Assembly: GCF_014699075.1 (NCBI RefSeq) | Contig: NZ_JACXAB010000018.1 | Coordinates: 1 to 64,000, forward strand | Direction: 5' to 3' | Length of the DNA: 64,000 nucleotides | Source: Microvirga sp. | GTDB taxonomy: Bacteria > Pseudomonadota > Alphaproteobacteria > Rhizobiales > Beijerinckiaceae | Shown here: piece after piece, positions 1-7,933 of the stretch | Layout: each line of letters starts with the position of its first letter | Numbering within the stretch: position 1 is the first letter of the stretch | Made by a program: the position numbers and the translations under genes | The notes under the pieces: model-generated | The model's input: the letters and a program-made list of their open reading frames with translations, nothing else | What the model was told of the DNA's origin: nothing | Database searches by the model: none

Positions 1-70
<70 letters not shown>

Positions 71-79
71 ACACACACC

Positions 80-113
80 AAAGCCCCCAGGCAGAAATGC
101 ACGGGGGCTTTGC
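80..113 (+). terminator. Rho-independent terminator after tRNA-fMet
   Basis: A perfect 9-bp stem, AAAGCCCCC at 80-88 with GGGGGCTTT at 103-111, has a 14-nt loop and ends in T residues. It lies 10 nt after the tRNA and would end its transcript. Confidence 0.75.
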
Positions 114-240
114 TGCGCTCGATGCCAAAACATCCAATCAGCGCCAACCCTGAAACTGCGAGCGCGGCTACAGAAAAAAGCCCTCCATGCTGCTGCAGGA
201 AGGCTTCATCCATTCGAGCTTGGAAGCGGGAAAACAGGGA

Positions 241-657
241 TCAGGCAACCTGCCCGACTGGATCAAGATCGGCGGTCAACGAAAACCGCTCCAGTTGAAC
301 CGCGTAGGCAGCCTCCAGTCCCTTGAAGCGGGGTTCCGGCTCCGGCTCGATCCGCTCGACAGCCGCCGCAAGACGAGCGCAGAACCGATCGGATGCAGCG
401 AGCAGAATGCGCAACGATCGTGCCGATGGCGGAATGCCGGAGGAAGCATCCTTCACGAGCACCGCAGCGGCCGCATAAAGATCGTCGACGGCAGCTTCCG
501 TGCCGGGGTCGCGCTTGAGCAGACCCATCGTGTTGATGAGGAGCACGCGCAGATCGTGCAGATCATCCCCCCTGCCCGCCTGCGCAAGCAGATTGACGAC
601 CTTCTTGACCGCCTCGATTCTGTCTTTGATTGTTTGTGGTAGAGCGCTGTCGGTCAT
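241..657 (-). CDS. Hypothetical helical protein, 138 aa
   Basis: I do not recognise this family. The 138-residue product starts MTDSALPQ and looks mostly alpha-helical, with repeated hydrophobic heptads (residues 8-60 and 85-110). It has no signal peptide, membrane segment or catalytic motif that I can see. The reading frame is open to 825, but the ATG at 657 was chosen because GGGGAAGG stands just upstream and the extra N-terminus is Arg/His-rich and unlikely. It stands alone, convergent with the tRNA on its left. A soluble cytoplasmic protein is the most that can be said. Confidence 0.65.
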   Translation of the reverse strand: MTDSALPQTIKDRIEAVKKVVNLLAQAGRGDDLHDLRVLLINTMGLLKRDPGTEAAVDDLYAAAAVLVKDASSGIPPSARSLRILLAASDRFCARLAAAVERIEPEPEPRFKGLEAAYAVQLERFSLTADLDPVGQVA

Positions 658-1188
658 GAGCCTTCCCCTGTAGGCCTTATGTGAGATTCCCTGGAACTCA
701 CGGGATCCATGATGCGGATTCATGGTTAAATAATTCTTACGATGCCGCCGAAGTCCAAGCTTTTGCGGGGTTTTGCAAGCCTTGCACAGTCGGATATGAA
801 CCCTTTCCCGTGCGGCATTCTTCATGCATTGAGATTTCCTCGGAAGCCGTCTACATCAGCACTTCATTCGTGATTTGAACGTCCATCATGTCGAAGCTGA
901 ACGGCCTTGAACAACCGCAAAGGTATGTCCTGCGAAGCCGGCGCTTCGCAGGCAGGCCCTGCTTCATGCATGAGCATGAGCTGCGACCTGAACCCAGTCC
1001 CATGTGGGATGTTCAGGCGGTCAGCCCGTCAGAGCCGACGCCCAAGCGGGCGGACTTCCCACATTGATGCCGGTTTGACGTGACCCGTCGCCGGCTTGAT
1101 CCGGCGATCTTCCTTCCCCCCGCATTCGCTTCCATTGCAATGCAGGTTCGCCGGATCCCAGCTTGCTGAGAAAAGGAGAAGCCCTGCA
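658..1188. other. Intergenic region, two hairpins, no gene
   Basis: This 531-base stretch separates two divergently transcribed genes. It holds a perfect 10-bp hairpin, CCTGCGAAGC at 929-938 with GCTTCGCAGG at 943-952. It also holds a short palindrome, CGCCGG (1089-1094) and CCGGCG (1101-1106), set in GCCGGCTTGATCCGGCGAT, which resembles common rhizobial intergenic palindromes. Small open frames here lack ribosome binding sites and protein-like composition. The promoters of both neighbours must lie here, but I cannot assign boxes. Confidence 0.6.
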
Positions 1189-2577
1189 ATGAACAGGGTC
1201 TGGACTGAAGAAGAACTCGACATCCTGCGTCGCGACCGGGAGGCCAAGGTGCCTGTTCCCGTAACCGCTGCAAAATTGGGACGGCCTGTTCCGGCCACCT
1301 ATGCAAGAGCCAGGCTGATCGGCACGCTCGTTCAGCCTCATCAGCCCTGGGATGAAGCCGGCATTGCACGCCTGCGCGAACTCGTTTGCGCCGACCCGCC
1401 GATGACGGACAAGCGGATTGCCGCTGAACTTGGAAGAAGCGTAACTCAGATCCGCTGGAAGATGCAGGATCTCGGGCTCATAGGCGTGCGCGATCTCTCG
1501 AAGCTGGCGAAAATCACCGCTGCCGAGTCGTCTCGTCCGAAGGTCATCAACGACTCACCCGCGGAGCCGTTGCCGCATATCACTCCATCTCGCCGCAAAT
1601 CTGCGCGAGAGCTGGCTCCTGATCATTCTGCAAGTTCGGCTCCATCCGCCATGGCTGCGCCCGGCAGATCTCCCATGAGGGATCCTCAGGCAGAGCTGGA
1701 GCGCGCGATCAAAGCACTTGTGGCCTCCATGGCCGATCTCCTGAAGAGTTCGATCGCGGAGACCGAGGCTGGCATGATCAGGGCGGCTCGCGCTGCCATT
1801 GCCGAAAAGGCACGGATCGACCAGCGGCTCGTCATCCGGGTCAAGCGTGTAGCCGATGCGGAAGCTCGCCGCTTGGCGGCTGGGCGGCAGGCCGAGTCTG
1901 AGGCGAAGGAGGCTGCCGCAGAGGCTAAGCGTCAGGAAGCTGAATCCAAAAGGACCCTGGCTGAGGCCAAACGGCGGACCAATGAGGCAGCTCGCATAAC
2001 CCGTGAGCAGAAGGCCCGCGAGGAGAACCTTCGTAAGAAGTCACAGGTTGCTGCCTCCGCACCGGCCGAGGCGTCGAAGCCTGTCAGAAAGAACGCCATA
2101 CTGCCCACCGTGCAGGGCCTATCGCGCGACGCTGCCCCGCGCGTTGCTCCGGCTCCCGTCGTGCCTGCCGTTGCCAAGATTGTCGTCATGGAAGCTCCTG
2201 CGGCGGCGCGTCCGATTGAGGTCGATCAGTCTGAAACACAAACGTCCGGTCGCGGCGGCTGGAAATCCGTTCGTCGTGATCCCGCGCGCGTTATGGCGCA
2301 GGCAAAAGCCAAGGCCAAGCCGGCCAACCGTGCTGATGCCGTCGATCTCGCGCAGGCGGCACAGGCCGCCATTGAGCGCTTCATCGCGGAACGTGGCGTG
2401 ACGCGCACCGAGTCGGGCGGAGTCCAGTCCGTCGTCTCCCGTCTTCAGGCACGCGGCTACATCGTCGTGCGCGACGAGACGGGTTGGACGGTCGACCAAC
2501 GTCACCGCATTGCCAGCGAATCCGATCTGATGGCTTTTGCAGAAGCCCGCGGCATCACAATGAGTGCCGCGGCCTGA
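1189..2577 (+). CDS. GcrA/SANT-like DNA-binding protein with coiled coil
   Basis: The 462-aa product begins with two tandem helix-turn-helix-like segments, starting WTEEELDILRR (residues 5-15) and WDEAGIARLREL, each followed by an 'AAKLGR/AAELGRS' turn. The layout recalls Myb/SANT or GcrA-type domains. A low-complexity Pro/Ser linker follows, then a long Ala/Glu/Lys/Arg-rich coiled coil (about residues 190-310) and a conserved-looking C-terminal module (about 395-462) that pairs an 'AIERFIAERGV' helix with 'GYIVVRDETGW'. The start at 1189 has AAAAGGAGAA 8 nt upstream; the frame is open further upstream but has no ribosome site there. A nucleic-acid-binding or nucleoid role is inferred, not shown. 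No neighbour shares its operon. Confidence 0.7.
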   Translation: MNRVWTEEELDILRRDREAKVPVPVTAAKLGRPVPATYARARLIGTLVQPHQPWDEAGIARLRELVCADPPMTDKRIAAELGRSVTQIRWKMQDLGLIGVRDLSKLAKITAAESSRPKVINDSPAEPLPHITPSRRKSARELAPDHSASSAPSAMAAPGRSPMRDPQAELERAIKALVASMADLLKSSIAETEAGMIRAARAAIAEKARIDQRLVIRVKRVADAEARRLAAGRQAESEAKEAAAEAKRQEAESKRTLAEAKRRTNEAARITREQKAREENLRKKSQVAASAPAEASKPVRKNAILPTVQGLSRDAAPRVAPAPVVPAVAKIVVMEAPAAARPIEVDQSETQTSGRGGWKSVRRDPARVMAQAKAKAKPANRADAVDLAQAAQAAIERFIAERGVTRTESGGVQSVVSRLQARGYIVVRDETGWTVDQRHRIASESDLMAFAEARGITMSAAA

Positions 2578-2692
2578 ATTGAAATCCCTGCAGCGTCCGG
2601 CATCTCGGCATCATGTCGGACGCTCCTGCTTGATTTGTTGTCTTGCCAGTGCCCTTATCCGCCCCACATCGGCTACGGGTAGGGAGATGATG

Positions 2693-3646
2693 ATGGACAA
2701 GCGCAGGCTCGGCCGCTCGGACTTGATGGTTTCGCCGCTTTGCCTCGGCGGCAACGTTTTCGGATGGACGGCCGACGAGGCAACATCCTTTAAGCTTCTC
2801 GATGCTTACGTGGATGCAGGCCTCAACTTCATCGACACGGCGGATGTCTACTCCACGTGGGCTCCTGGTAACGCCGGCGGCGAATCGGAAACCATCATCG
2901 GCAAGTGGATGAAGGCGCGCGGCAACCGCGACCGGGTCGTGATCGCCACCAAGGTCGGTTCCGAGATGTCGCCTGATCGGAAGGGCCTGTCGAAGCGCTA
3001 CATCCGCTCTGCGGTGGAAGCCTCCCTTCGGCGGCTTCAGACCGATGTCATCGACCTCTACCAGTCTCATCGCGATGATCCCGATACGCCGCAGCAGGAG
3101 ACGCTGGAGGCCTATGCCGAGTTGATCCGTGAGGGGAAGGTGCGGGCCATTGGGGCTTCCAATTTCACCGCCGCGCGGATGCGAGAGGCGCTAGCGATCA
3201 GCGCCGAACAGGGCCTCCCGCGCTACGAGAGCCTGCAGCCGAAGTATAATCTCTATGACCGCTCCGAATACGAGGCGGAACTGGAGCCGCTTTGCCGGAG
3301 GGAAGAAATCGGCGTCATTCCCTATTACGGCCTCGCCAGCGGGTTCCTGACGGGCAAGTACCGGTCGGAGGCGGATTTCGGGAAGAGCGTGCGCGGCGGG
3401 CGCATGGCAGCTTATCTCAATGACAGGGGCAAGCGCATCCTCTCGGCCTTGGATGATGTGGCTGCCCGCAGGAATGCGACGCCGGCTCAGGTGGCTCTTG
3501 CCTGGTTGATGGCCCGGCCTGGCCTCACCGCTCCCATTGCCAGCGCCACGAACGTGGAACAGTTGCAGGACATCGCGGGGGCAACTAAGTTGCGCCTCGA
3601 TGAAGCCGATATCACGGAACTCGACAGAGCCAGCGCGCCAGCCTGA
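2693..3646 (+). CDS. Aldo/keto reductase
   Basis: This 317-aa protein is a typical (beta/alpha)8 NADP(H)-dependent aldo/keto reductase. The catalytic tetrad is visible: Asp and Tyr in DTADVYSTW, Lys in IATKVGS and His in YQSHRDD. The cofactor-binding C-terminal part reads APIASATNVEQL. Three ATG codons stand in a row (2687, 2690, 2693); the third is best spaced from AGGGAG and gives MDKRRLGRSD, the usual family start. Substrate is unknown; a general carbonyl or sugar aldehyde reductase is likely. It precedes an Old Yellow Enzyme gene by 107 nt on the same strand, so the two could share a role in detoxifying reactive carbonyls. Confidence 0.9.
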   Translation: MDKRRLGRSDLMVSPLCLGGNVFGWTADEATSFKLLDAYVDAGLNFIDTADVYSTWAPGNAGGESETIIGKWMKARGNRDRVVIATKVGSEMSPDRKGLSKRYIRSAVEASLRRLQTDVIDLYQSHRDDPDTPQQETLEAYAELIREGKVRAIGASNFTAARMREALAISAEQGLPRYESLQPKYNLYDRSEYEAELEPLCRREEIGVIPYYGLASGFLTGKYRSEADFGKSVRGGRMAAYLNDRGKRILSALDDVAARRNATPAQVALAWLMARPGLTAPIASATNVEQLQDIAGATKLRLDEADITELDRASAPA

Positions 3647-3753
3647 GACATCCGTTTTTTGCATGGCAGCCTTCCGTTGCAACAAACGGTTGGCCTCTTA
3701 TCTCGTGACGACCTGTGCTTCAGATAATTCCACAGGATGAAACGAGGTTTTCT

Positions 3754-4845
3754 ATGAGCGCCGATGCCAATGCATTGTTCCAACCCTTCACGTTGGGCAG
3801 CCTGACCTTGCCGAACCGCCTGGTCATGGCTCCCCTCACCCGCAACCGGGCTGCGGAGGGTGACGTTGCGCGTGACATTACCGCTACCTATTACACCCAG
3901 CGTGCCAGCGCGGGCCTCCTGATCTCGGAAGGATCCCAGATCTCCCATCAGGGGCAGGGTTATCTGCGTACGCCGGGCATCTACACCCCTGAGCAGGTCG
4001 CACACTGGCGCAAGGTGACGGATGCGGTCCACAAGGCCGGCGGTCGCATCTTCATTCAGCTATGGCATGTGGGCCGCGTGTCTCATACCTCGCTCCTGCC
4101 AGGCGGAACTGCACCGGTGGCACCCTCGGCCCTCAGGGCTCAGACGAAAACGTTTGTTACAGACGGCTTCGTGGACGTGTCGGAACCTCGCGCGCTCGAA
4201 CTCTCCGAGATCCCAGGCATCCTGCGCGAGTATGAGAATGCTGCCCGCAGCGCCAAAGAGGCAGGCTTCGACGGCGTCGAGATCCATGCAGCCAACGGCT
4301 ACCTGCTCGACCAGTTCATGAAAGACGGCTCCAATCACCGCACGGACGCCTATGGCGGATCCATCGAGAACCGCGCCCGCCTCACGATTCAAGCGGCCGA
4401 GGCTGTGCTGAAGGTGTGGGACAAGGGACGCGTCGGCATCCGCCTCTCGCCGGCAAAGGTCAACGACACGGCGGACTCAAACCCGCAGGCCCTGTTCGGC
4501 CATGTGGTGGAGCGGCTCGACAAGCTCGGGCTCGCCTATATCCACATGATCGAGGGCGCCACGCAGGGCGACCGCAACGCGGTCGATGTGGACTATACGG
4601 GCCTGCGCGGCTCCTTCCGCGGCGCCTACATCGCCAACAACGGCTATGACCGTGATATGGCGTCTGAGGCAATCACGAGCGGACGTGCCGACCTCGTGGC
4701 CTTTGGCCGGCTCTTCATCGCCAACCCGGATCTTGTCGAGCGCTTCCGCCTCAACGCCCCGCTCAACCAGCCGGACCGCGCCACCTTCTATGGCGGCGGC
4801 ACGGAAGGCTACACGGACTATACGGCCCTCAACGAGGCTGCGTAA
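3754..4845 (+). CDS. nemA: Alkene reductase, Old Yellow Enzyme family (NemA-like)
   Basis: A 363-aa FMN-dependent ene-reductase that would reduce activated C=C bonds (enones, N-ethylmaleimide, nitro compounds) with NAD(P)H. Family marks are the N-terminal LFQPFTLGSLTLPNRLVMAP, the HVGR segment, the substrate-binding His and Asn in EIHAANGYLLDQF, and the loop DAYGGSIENR. The C-terminal FMN-phosphate site reads DLVAFGRLFIANPDL. Start 3754 gives MSADANALFQ and has GAGG 6 nt upstream; a more upstream in-frame start lacks this. Length matches family members (about 360 aa). Cytoplasmic. The symbol rests on family resemblance only. Confidence 0.9.
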   Translation: MSADANALFQPFTLGSLTLPNRLVMAPLTRNRAAEGDVARDITATYYTQRASAGLLISEGSQISHQGQGYLRTPGIYTPEQVAHWRKVTDAVHKAGGRIFIQLWHVGRVSHTSLLPGGTAPVAPSALRAQTKTFVTDGFVDVSEPRALELSEIPGILREYENAARSAKEAGFDGVEIHAANGYLLDQFMKDGSNHRTDAYGGSIENRARLTIQAAEAVLKVWDKGRVGIRLSPAKVNDTADSNPQALFGHVVERLDKLGLAYIHMIEGATQGDRNAVDVDYTGLRGSFRGAYIANNGYDRDMASEAITSGRADLVAFGRLFIANPDLVERFRLNAPLNQPDRATFYGGGTEGYTDYTALNEAA

Positions 4846-4848
4846 CGA

Positions 4849-5364
4849 TCAGCAGGTGGAGCAGACACCCTCGCGTGCTTTCTGCTCCAACTCCTCACCC
4901 TGGCGGAACAACTCCTCTTCCCGAGCTGTCGGAGCGACCGCAGAGCGTTCGCCCGGCTGAAGCCGGTTGACGCCCCCAACGCCTCCCGTGGTGTTGGAAT
5001 CGGTCGAGGAGCGGTTTGCGCTGGTGGCCGCCCCACCCGTGCTTGCTTCGTTGCCAGGGGGCGATCCCGTGTTGTCTGTAGCGGCATTCCCAACTGCGCT
5101 GCTGCCTTGGTTCGTTCCGTTCCCGGTCAGGGTATCAGGCGTTCCCCTGACATCCTGACCGGCAGCAGCCTGCCCGGGAGGGCGGATGGTGGAGTTGCCT
5201 GGCTGCGCGGCTGTGCCTGAGCCGGTCGACGGCGATGCCGAAGAGGACGAGCCGCCGGCGCTCCCGCCGCTGCTGCTCGAACCTCCTGAGGATCCTTGCG
5301 CCCATGCGGCTCCTGCGATCAGGCAGCCCGCGACCAGGGCAGTCGAAATGGTGAGATGACGCAT
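4849..5364 (-). CDS. Secreted Ser/Gly-rich small protein
   Basis: The 171-aa product has a clear Sec signal peptide (MRHLTISTALVAGCLIAGAAWAQ, cut after AWA). A disordered segment follows, rich in Ser, Gly, Thr and Asn (about residues 24-130). The C-terminal 40 residues are charged and helical and end in GVCSTC, a Cys pair that could form a disulfide or bind metal. A good ribosome site (GGAGG) precedes ATG 5364. It is convergent with the alkene reductase, with only 3 nt between the stops. I do not recognise a domain; a periplasmic or surface protein is inferred. Confidence 0.7.
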   Translation of the reverse strand: MRHLTISTALVAGCLIAGAAWAQGSSGGSSSSGGSAGGSSSSASPSTGSGTAAQPGNSTIRPPGQAAAGQDVRGTPDTLTGNGTNQGSSAVGNAATDNTGSPPGNEASTGGAATSANRSSTDSNTTGGVGGVNRLQPGERSAVAPTAREEELFRQGEELEQKAREGVCSTC

Positions 5365-5410
5365 AGGCGCCTCCTTTCGAGGTGCTGTCGAACGTCAACT
5401 CCAGGCAGAG

Positions 5411-5974
5411 TCATCGGTTTCCGGTGCTTGGCCGCCAAATGGCCAGCGTGATCCTGCCCGCCGCATCCAAGACCCTAGGCTCTCCAGGCCTAAGCTCCCG
5501 CTCAGACAGAATCGTCTCGGCACTCCTCCCGGCGCGGCATTCCGAAAAGACCGGAACACCATCGGGTACATGGGTGCCCTCCGCGCGGGTGAGATGGAAA
5601 GCATCGTATCCTATCTTAAGAAAGAGATCGAAGACCTGACGCCCGCCTGGGACGGCGACCCGCCCGCCGGCCGGGAGAACGATGCGGATCGCTTCGCCCC
5701 ATGGCACCTTCGCAGGGTCCCACCACCAGCCGTCGGCACGCCGCTCGAGGCCGGGGGATGATGAGGACAGGATCATCCGCAGGCGGCCCTTGGAATTCGG
5801 ATTGGCTTCGTGCCCAAAACGGCCGAGCACGGTCACGGCGGACATGTTGAGCTCGGCCTGGAAGTAGGCCCAGTCCGCGTCGTTGCGCAGGACCTCAGGG
5901 GTGTGGCCTGACGCATCGGCGATGCAATCGTTGTCCGACACGATGGCATAGCCGTGGATCTCAACCTGGGACAT
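5411..5974 (-). CDS. DHFR-fold-like hypothetical protein
   Basis: A 187-aa cytoplasmic protein of uncertain function. Its opening (VEIHGYAIVSDNDCIADASG), the segment DWAYFQAELNMSAVTVLGRF, and the following HEANPNSKGRLRMILSS resemble the order of strands and the 'VLGR' turn in dihydrofolate-reductase/RibD-type folds. The C-terminal half (PAGGRVAVPGGRQVFDLFL) continues that likeness. It is too divergent to claim folate activity. Start 5974 (MSQVEIHG) was chosen over upstream ATG codons because it begins the first strand directly, though none has a strong ribosome site. It is divergent from the exonuclease III gene. Confidence 0.6.
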   Translation of the reverse strand: MSQVEIHGYAIVSDNDCIADASGHTPEVLRNDADWAYFQAELNMSAVTVLGRFGHEANPNSKGRLRMILSSSSPGLERRADGWWWDPAKVPWGEAIRIVLPAGGRVAVPGGRQVFDLFLKIGYDAFHLTRAEGTHVPDGVPVFSECRAGRSAETILSERELRPGEPRVLDAAGRITLAIWRPSTGNR

Positions 5975-6158
5975 GGATGGGCTTTCTACGGAATGCATGA
6001 ACAATCTCGGCCTTCATGAGGCTGCCGAAGCTATCCCAGGGCGTAAGCCAGGATTCGGGCATGCGTTGCAACCATGGGGACGATGGCGAAGTTCCAGCTT
6101 GCCAGCCAAGGGCGAAAATCCGATGAAGCACATGCAGCAGGACAACGGGAGTGCCGGA

Positions 6159-6944
6159 ATGCGGATTGCCACGTGGAATGTGAACTCCATCAAGCAGCGG
6201 CTGGAACACCTCGGCACCTTCGTGAAGAGCGCCGACCCGGATGTCGTCTGCCTGCAGGAGCTGAAATGCGTGGACGAGGCTTTTCCCCGCTCCGAGGTCG
6301 AGGCCATGGGCTACAACGTCGTCACCCATGGCCAGAAGGCCTATAACGGTGTCGCCATCCTGTCCAAGCGCCCTCTCGAAGACGTTCGCCGCGGTCTCCC
6401 GGGCGACGAGAGCGACGAGCAGGCCCGTTACCTGGAAGGCGTGATCTCGACCTCCACGGGGGCGGTCCGGATCGCCTCCATCTACCTGCCGAACGGCAAC
6501 CCCATCGGCACGCCGAAATTCGACTACAAGCTCGCCTGGATGGACCGCCTGCGCGCCCATGCCCGCAGCCTGCTGGTGCTGGAGGAGCCCCTGGTCCTGT
6601 GCGGCGATTACAACGTGATCCCGGAGCCCGAGGATGCCTACGATCCGGCGGCTTGGACCAGGGATGCCCTGTTCCAGCCGGAGAGCCGCGCGAAGTTCCG
6701 GGAAATGCTCAACCTCGGGCTGGCTGACGCCGTGCGCGCCTGCAGCGACCAGCCGGGGCTTTATTCGTTCTGGGATTATCAGGCCGGCGCGTTCCAGCGG
6801 AACAACGGCATCCGCATCGATCACCTGCTGCTCTCGTCGCAGGCGCAGGATAAGCTGAGAACAACCTCGATCCGCAAGGAAGTGCGCGGCTGGGACAAGC
6901 CCTCCGACCACGTGCCGGTGATCGTCGACCTCGATATCGATTGA
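6159..6944 (+). CDS. xthA: Exodeoxyribonuclease III
   Basis: This 261-aa Mg-dependent AP endonuclease/3'-5' exonuclease acts in base-excision repair. The EEP-fold motifs appear in order: MRIATWNVNSIKQRL at the N-terminus, the metal-binding Glu in CLQELKC, NGVAILSK, the Asp/Asn pair in CGDYNVIPEPEDAYDP, and the C-terminal SDHVPVIVDL with the catalytic His. Start 6159 is preceded by GGGAG at 7 nt and gives the family's standard N-terminus; ATG at 6123 would add 12 residues not seen in the family. It appears monocistronic, followed by a palindromic element. Confidence 0.95.
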   Translation: MRIATWNVNSIKQRLEHLGTFVKSADPDVVCLQELKCVDEAFPRSEVEAMGYNVVTHGQKAYNGVAILSKRPLEDVRRGLPGDESDEQARYLEGVISTSTGAVRIASIYLPNGNPIGTPKFDYKLAWMDRLRAHARSLLVLEEPLVLCGDYNVIPEPEDAYDPAAWTRDALFQPESRAKFREMLNLGLADAVRACSDQPGLYSFWDYQAGAFQRNNGIRIDHLLLSSQAQDKLRTTSIRKEVRGWDKPSDHVPVIVDLDID

Positions 6945-6951
6945 TCGTCAA

Positions 6952-7078
6952 AACATCTCTGTCATCACCGGCCTTGTGCCGGTGATCTCGACCCGAAAAG
7001 CGTAGCGCTTCTCAAACAGAGATGGCCGGGACTGATCCCCGGATCAAGTCCGGGGACGGCCATGACGTCAGAGATGTT
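6952..7078. repeat. Palindromic intergenic element with 10-bp terminal inverted repeats
   Basis: AACATCTCTG at 6952-6961 and CAGAGATGTT at 7069-7078 are perfect inverted arms. Inside are ATCACCGGC/GCCGGTGAT (6964-6972 and 6978-6986), GAAGCG-type arms around 6995-7013, and CCCCGGA/TCCGGGG (7037-7043 and 7049-7055). It fills the gap between two convergent genes, where it could also end both transcripts. Confidence 0.7.
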
Positions 7079-7090
7079 CAGCAATCCGCT

Positions 7091-7933
7091 TTACCGGCGC
7101 GCCTGGATGTACTGCTCCAGCAGAGCGAGCGCGAGCTTGCGATCGCTGTCGTCCGCTGCCGTGAAGGCATCCTGGTAGAGATCCACGATCCATTGATCCT
7201 TGGCAGCATCCGTCGACGCCTCGCGAGCCAATGTCAGCCACATCAGCCCCTTCGCGCGCTGCCGCGGAACACCCTGCCCTGTCATCAAGAGATGGCCCAG
7301 GAGCGCCTGGGAGGCCGTGTGGCCCTTTTCCGCCGCCAGGTTGAACCAGCGGGCTGCATGGCGGGCATCCTTGCGGACGCCGGTGCCTTCCAGATAGAGC
7401 CGCGCGAGATTGTACTGCGCATTGGAGTCGCTGAAATAAGACGCCGCATAGCTGAACATCTCGACGGCACGCGCCGGATTGGACGCGACATAGGTGCCCT
7501 GGATGCCGTCCAGGAAATAGCTTCCCAGCGCCACGAAGGCGCTGGAGACCGCGCCGGCATTCGGCGAATCCGGGCTCTCGTCCGCATGCTGGTCGGCGAG
7601 CTTGGAGAAATACTCGAACGCCTTCAGGTCGTCGTGCGCCACGCCGTCGCCATCGGCATACATGCGTCCGAGCTTCCACAGGGCCAGCGAGTGCCCCTGC
7701 CCGGCCGCATATTCAAGCGCGTGCACGGCCGCGACCTTGTCGCCGGAATTGTAGTCGCGCATGCCGCTGCGCAGGGCATCGCGCGCCGAGCCGTACTTGG
7801 TGGCGGGCGCCAAGGCAGGTGCCAGAGCAGGCGTGAGCGGCTGCGGACGCGGCGCGGCATCGAGCGCATGCGCGGCTGCCACCCCGAGGAAAGCCACCCC
7901 CAATGTGGCCAGGATGAAATTAGACGTCCGCAT
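7091..7933 (-). CDS. exoR: ExoR-like periplasmic Sel1/TPR protein
   Basis: The 280-aa product starts with a signal peptide (about residues 1-23, MRTSNFILATLGVAFLGVAAA) and then carries several Sel1-like repeats: AAGQGHSLALWKLGRMYADG, SDSNAQYNLARLYLEGTG and AAEKGHTASQALLGHLLMTG. The length, the repeat order and the opening 'ALRSGMRDYNSGDK' match ExoR of rhizobia. That periplasmic regulator restrains the ExoS/ChvI two-component system and so controls exopolysaccharide, motility and acid responses. Its start overlaps the end of ilvD by 14 nt, so the two are cotranscribed and probably translationally coupled. Assignment to ExoR rather than another Sel1 protein is likely but not certain. Confidence 0.75.
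   Translation of the reverse strand: MRTSNFILATLGVAFLGVAAAHALDAAPRPQPLTPALAPALAPATKYGSARDALRSGMRDYNSGDKVAAVHALEYAAGQGHSLALWKLGRMYADGDGVAHDDLKAFEYFSKLADQHADESPDSPNAGAVSSAFVALGSYFLDGIQGTYVASNPARAVEMFSYAASYFSDSNAQYNLARLYLEGTGVRKDARHAARWFNLAAEKGHTASQALLGHLLMTGQGVPRQRAKGLMWLTLAREASTDAAKDQWIVDLYQDAFTAADDSDRKLALALLEQYIQARR

Noticed and set aside
187-642. 151-codon plus-strand frame opposite the first hypothetical gene
   Set aside because: The minus-strand frame has a good ribosome site and helical protein character; this one has neither.
6952-7078. Possible CRISPR or tandem array
   Set aside because: The repeated units are inverted arms of one palindrome, not regularly spaced direct repeats with spacers.
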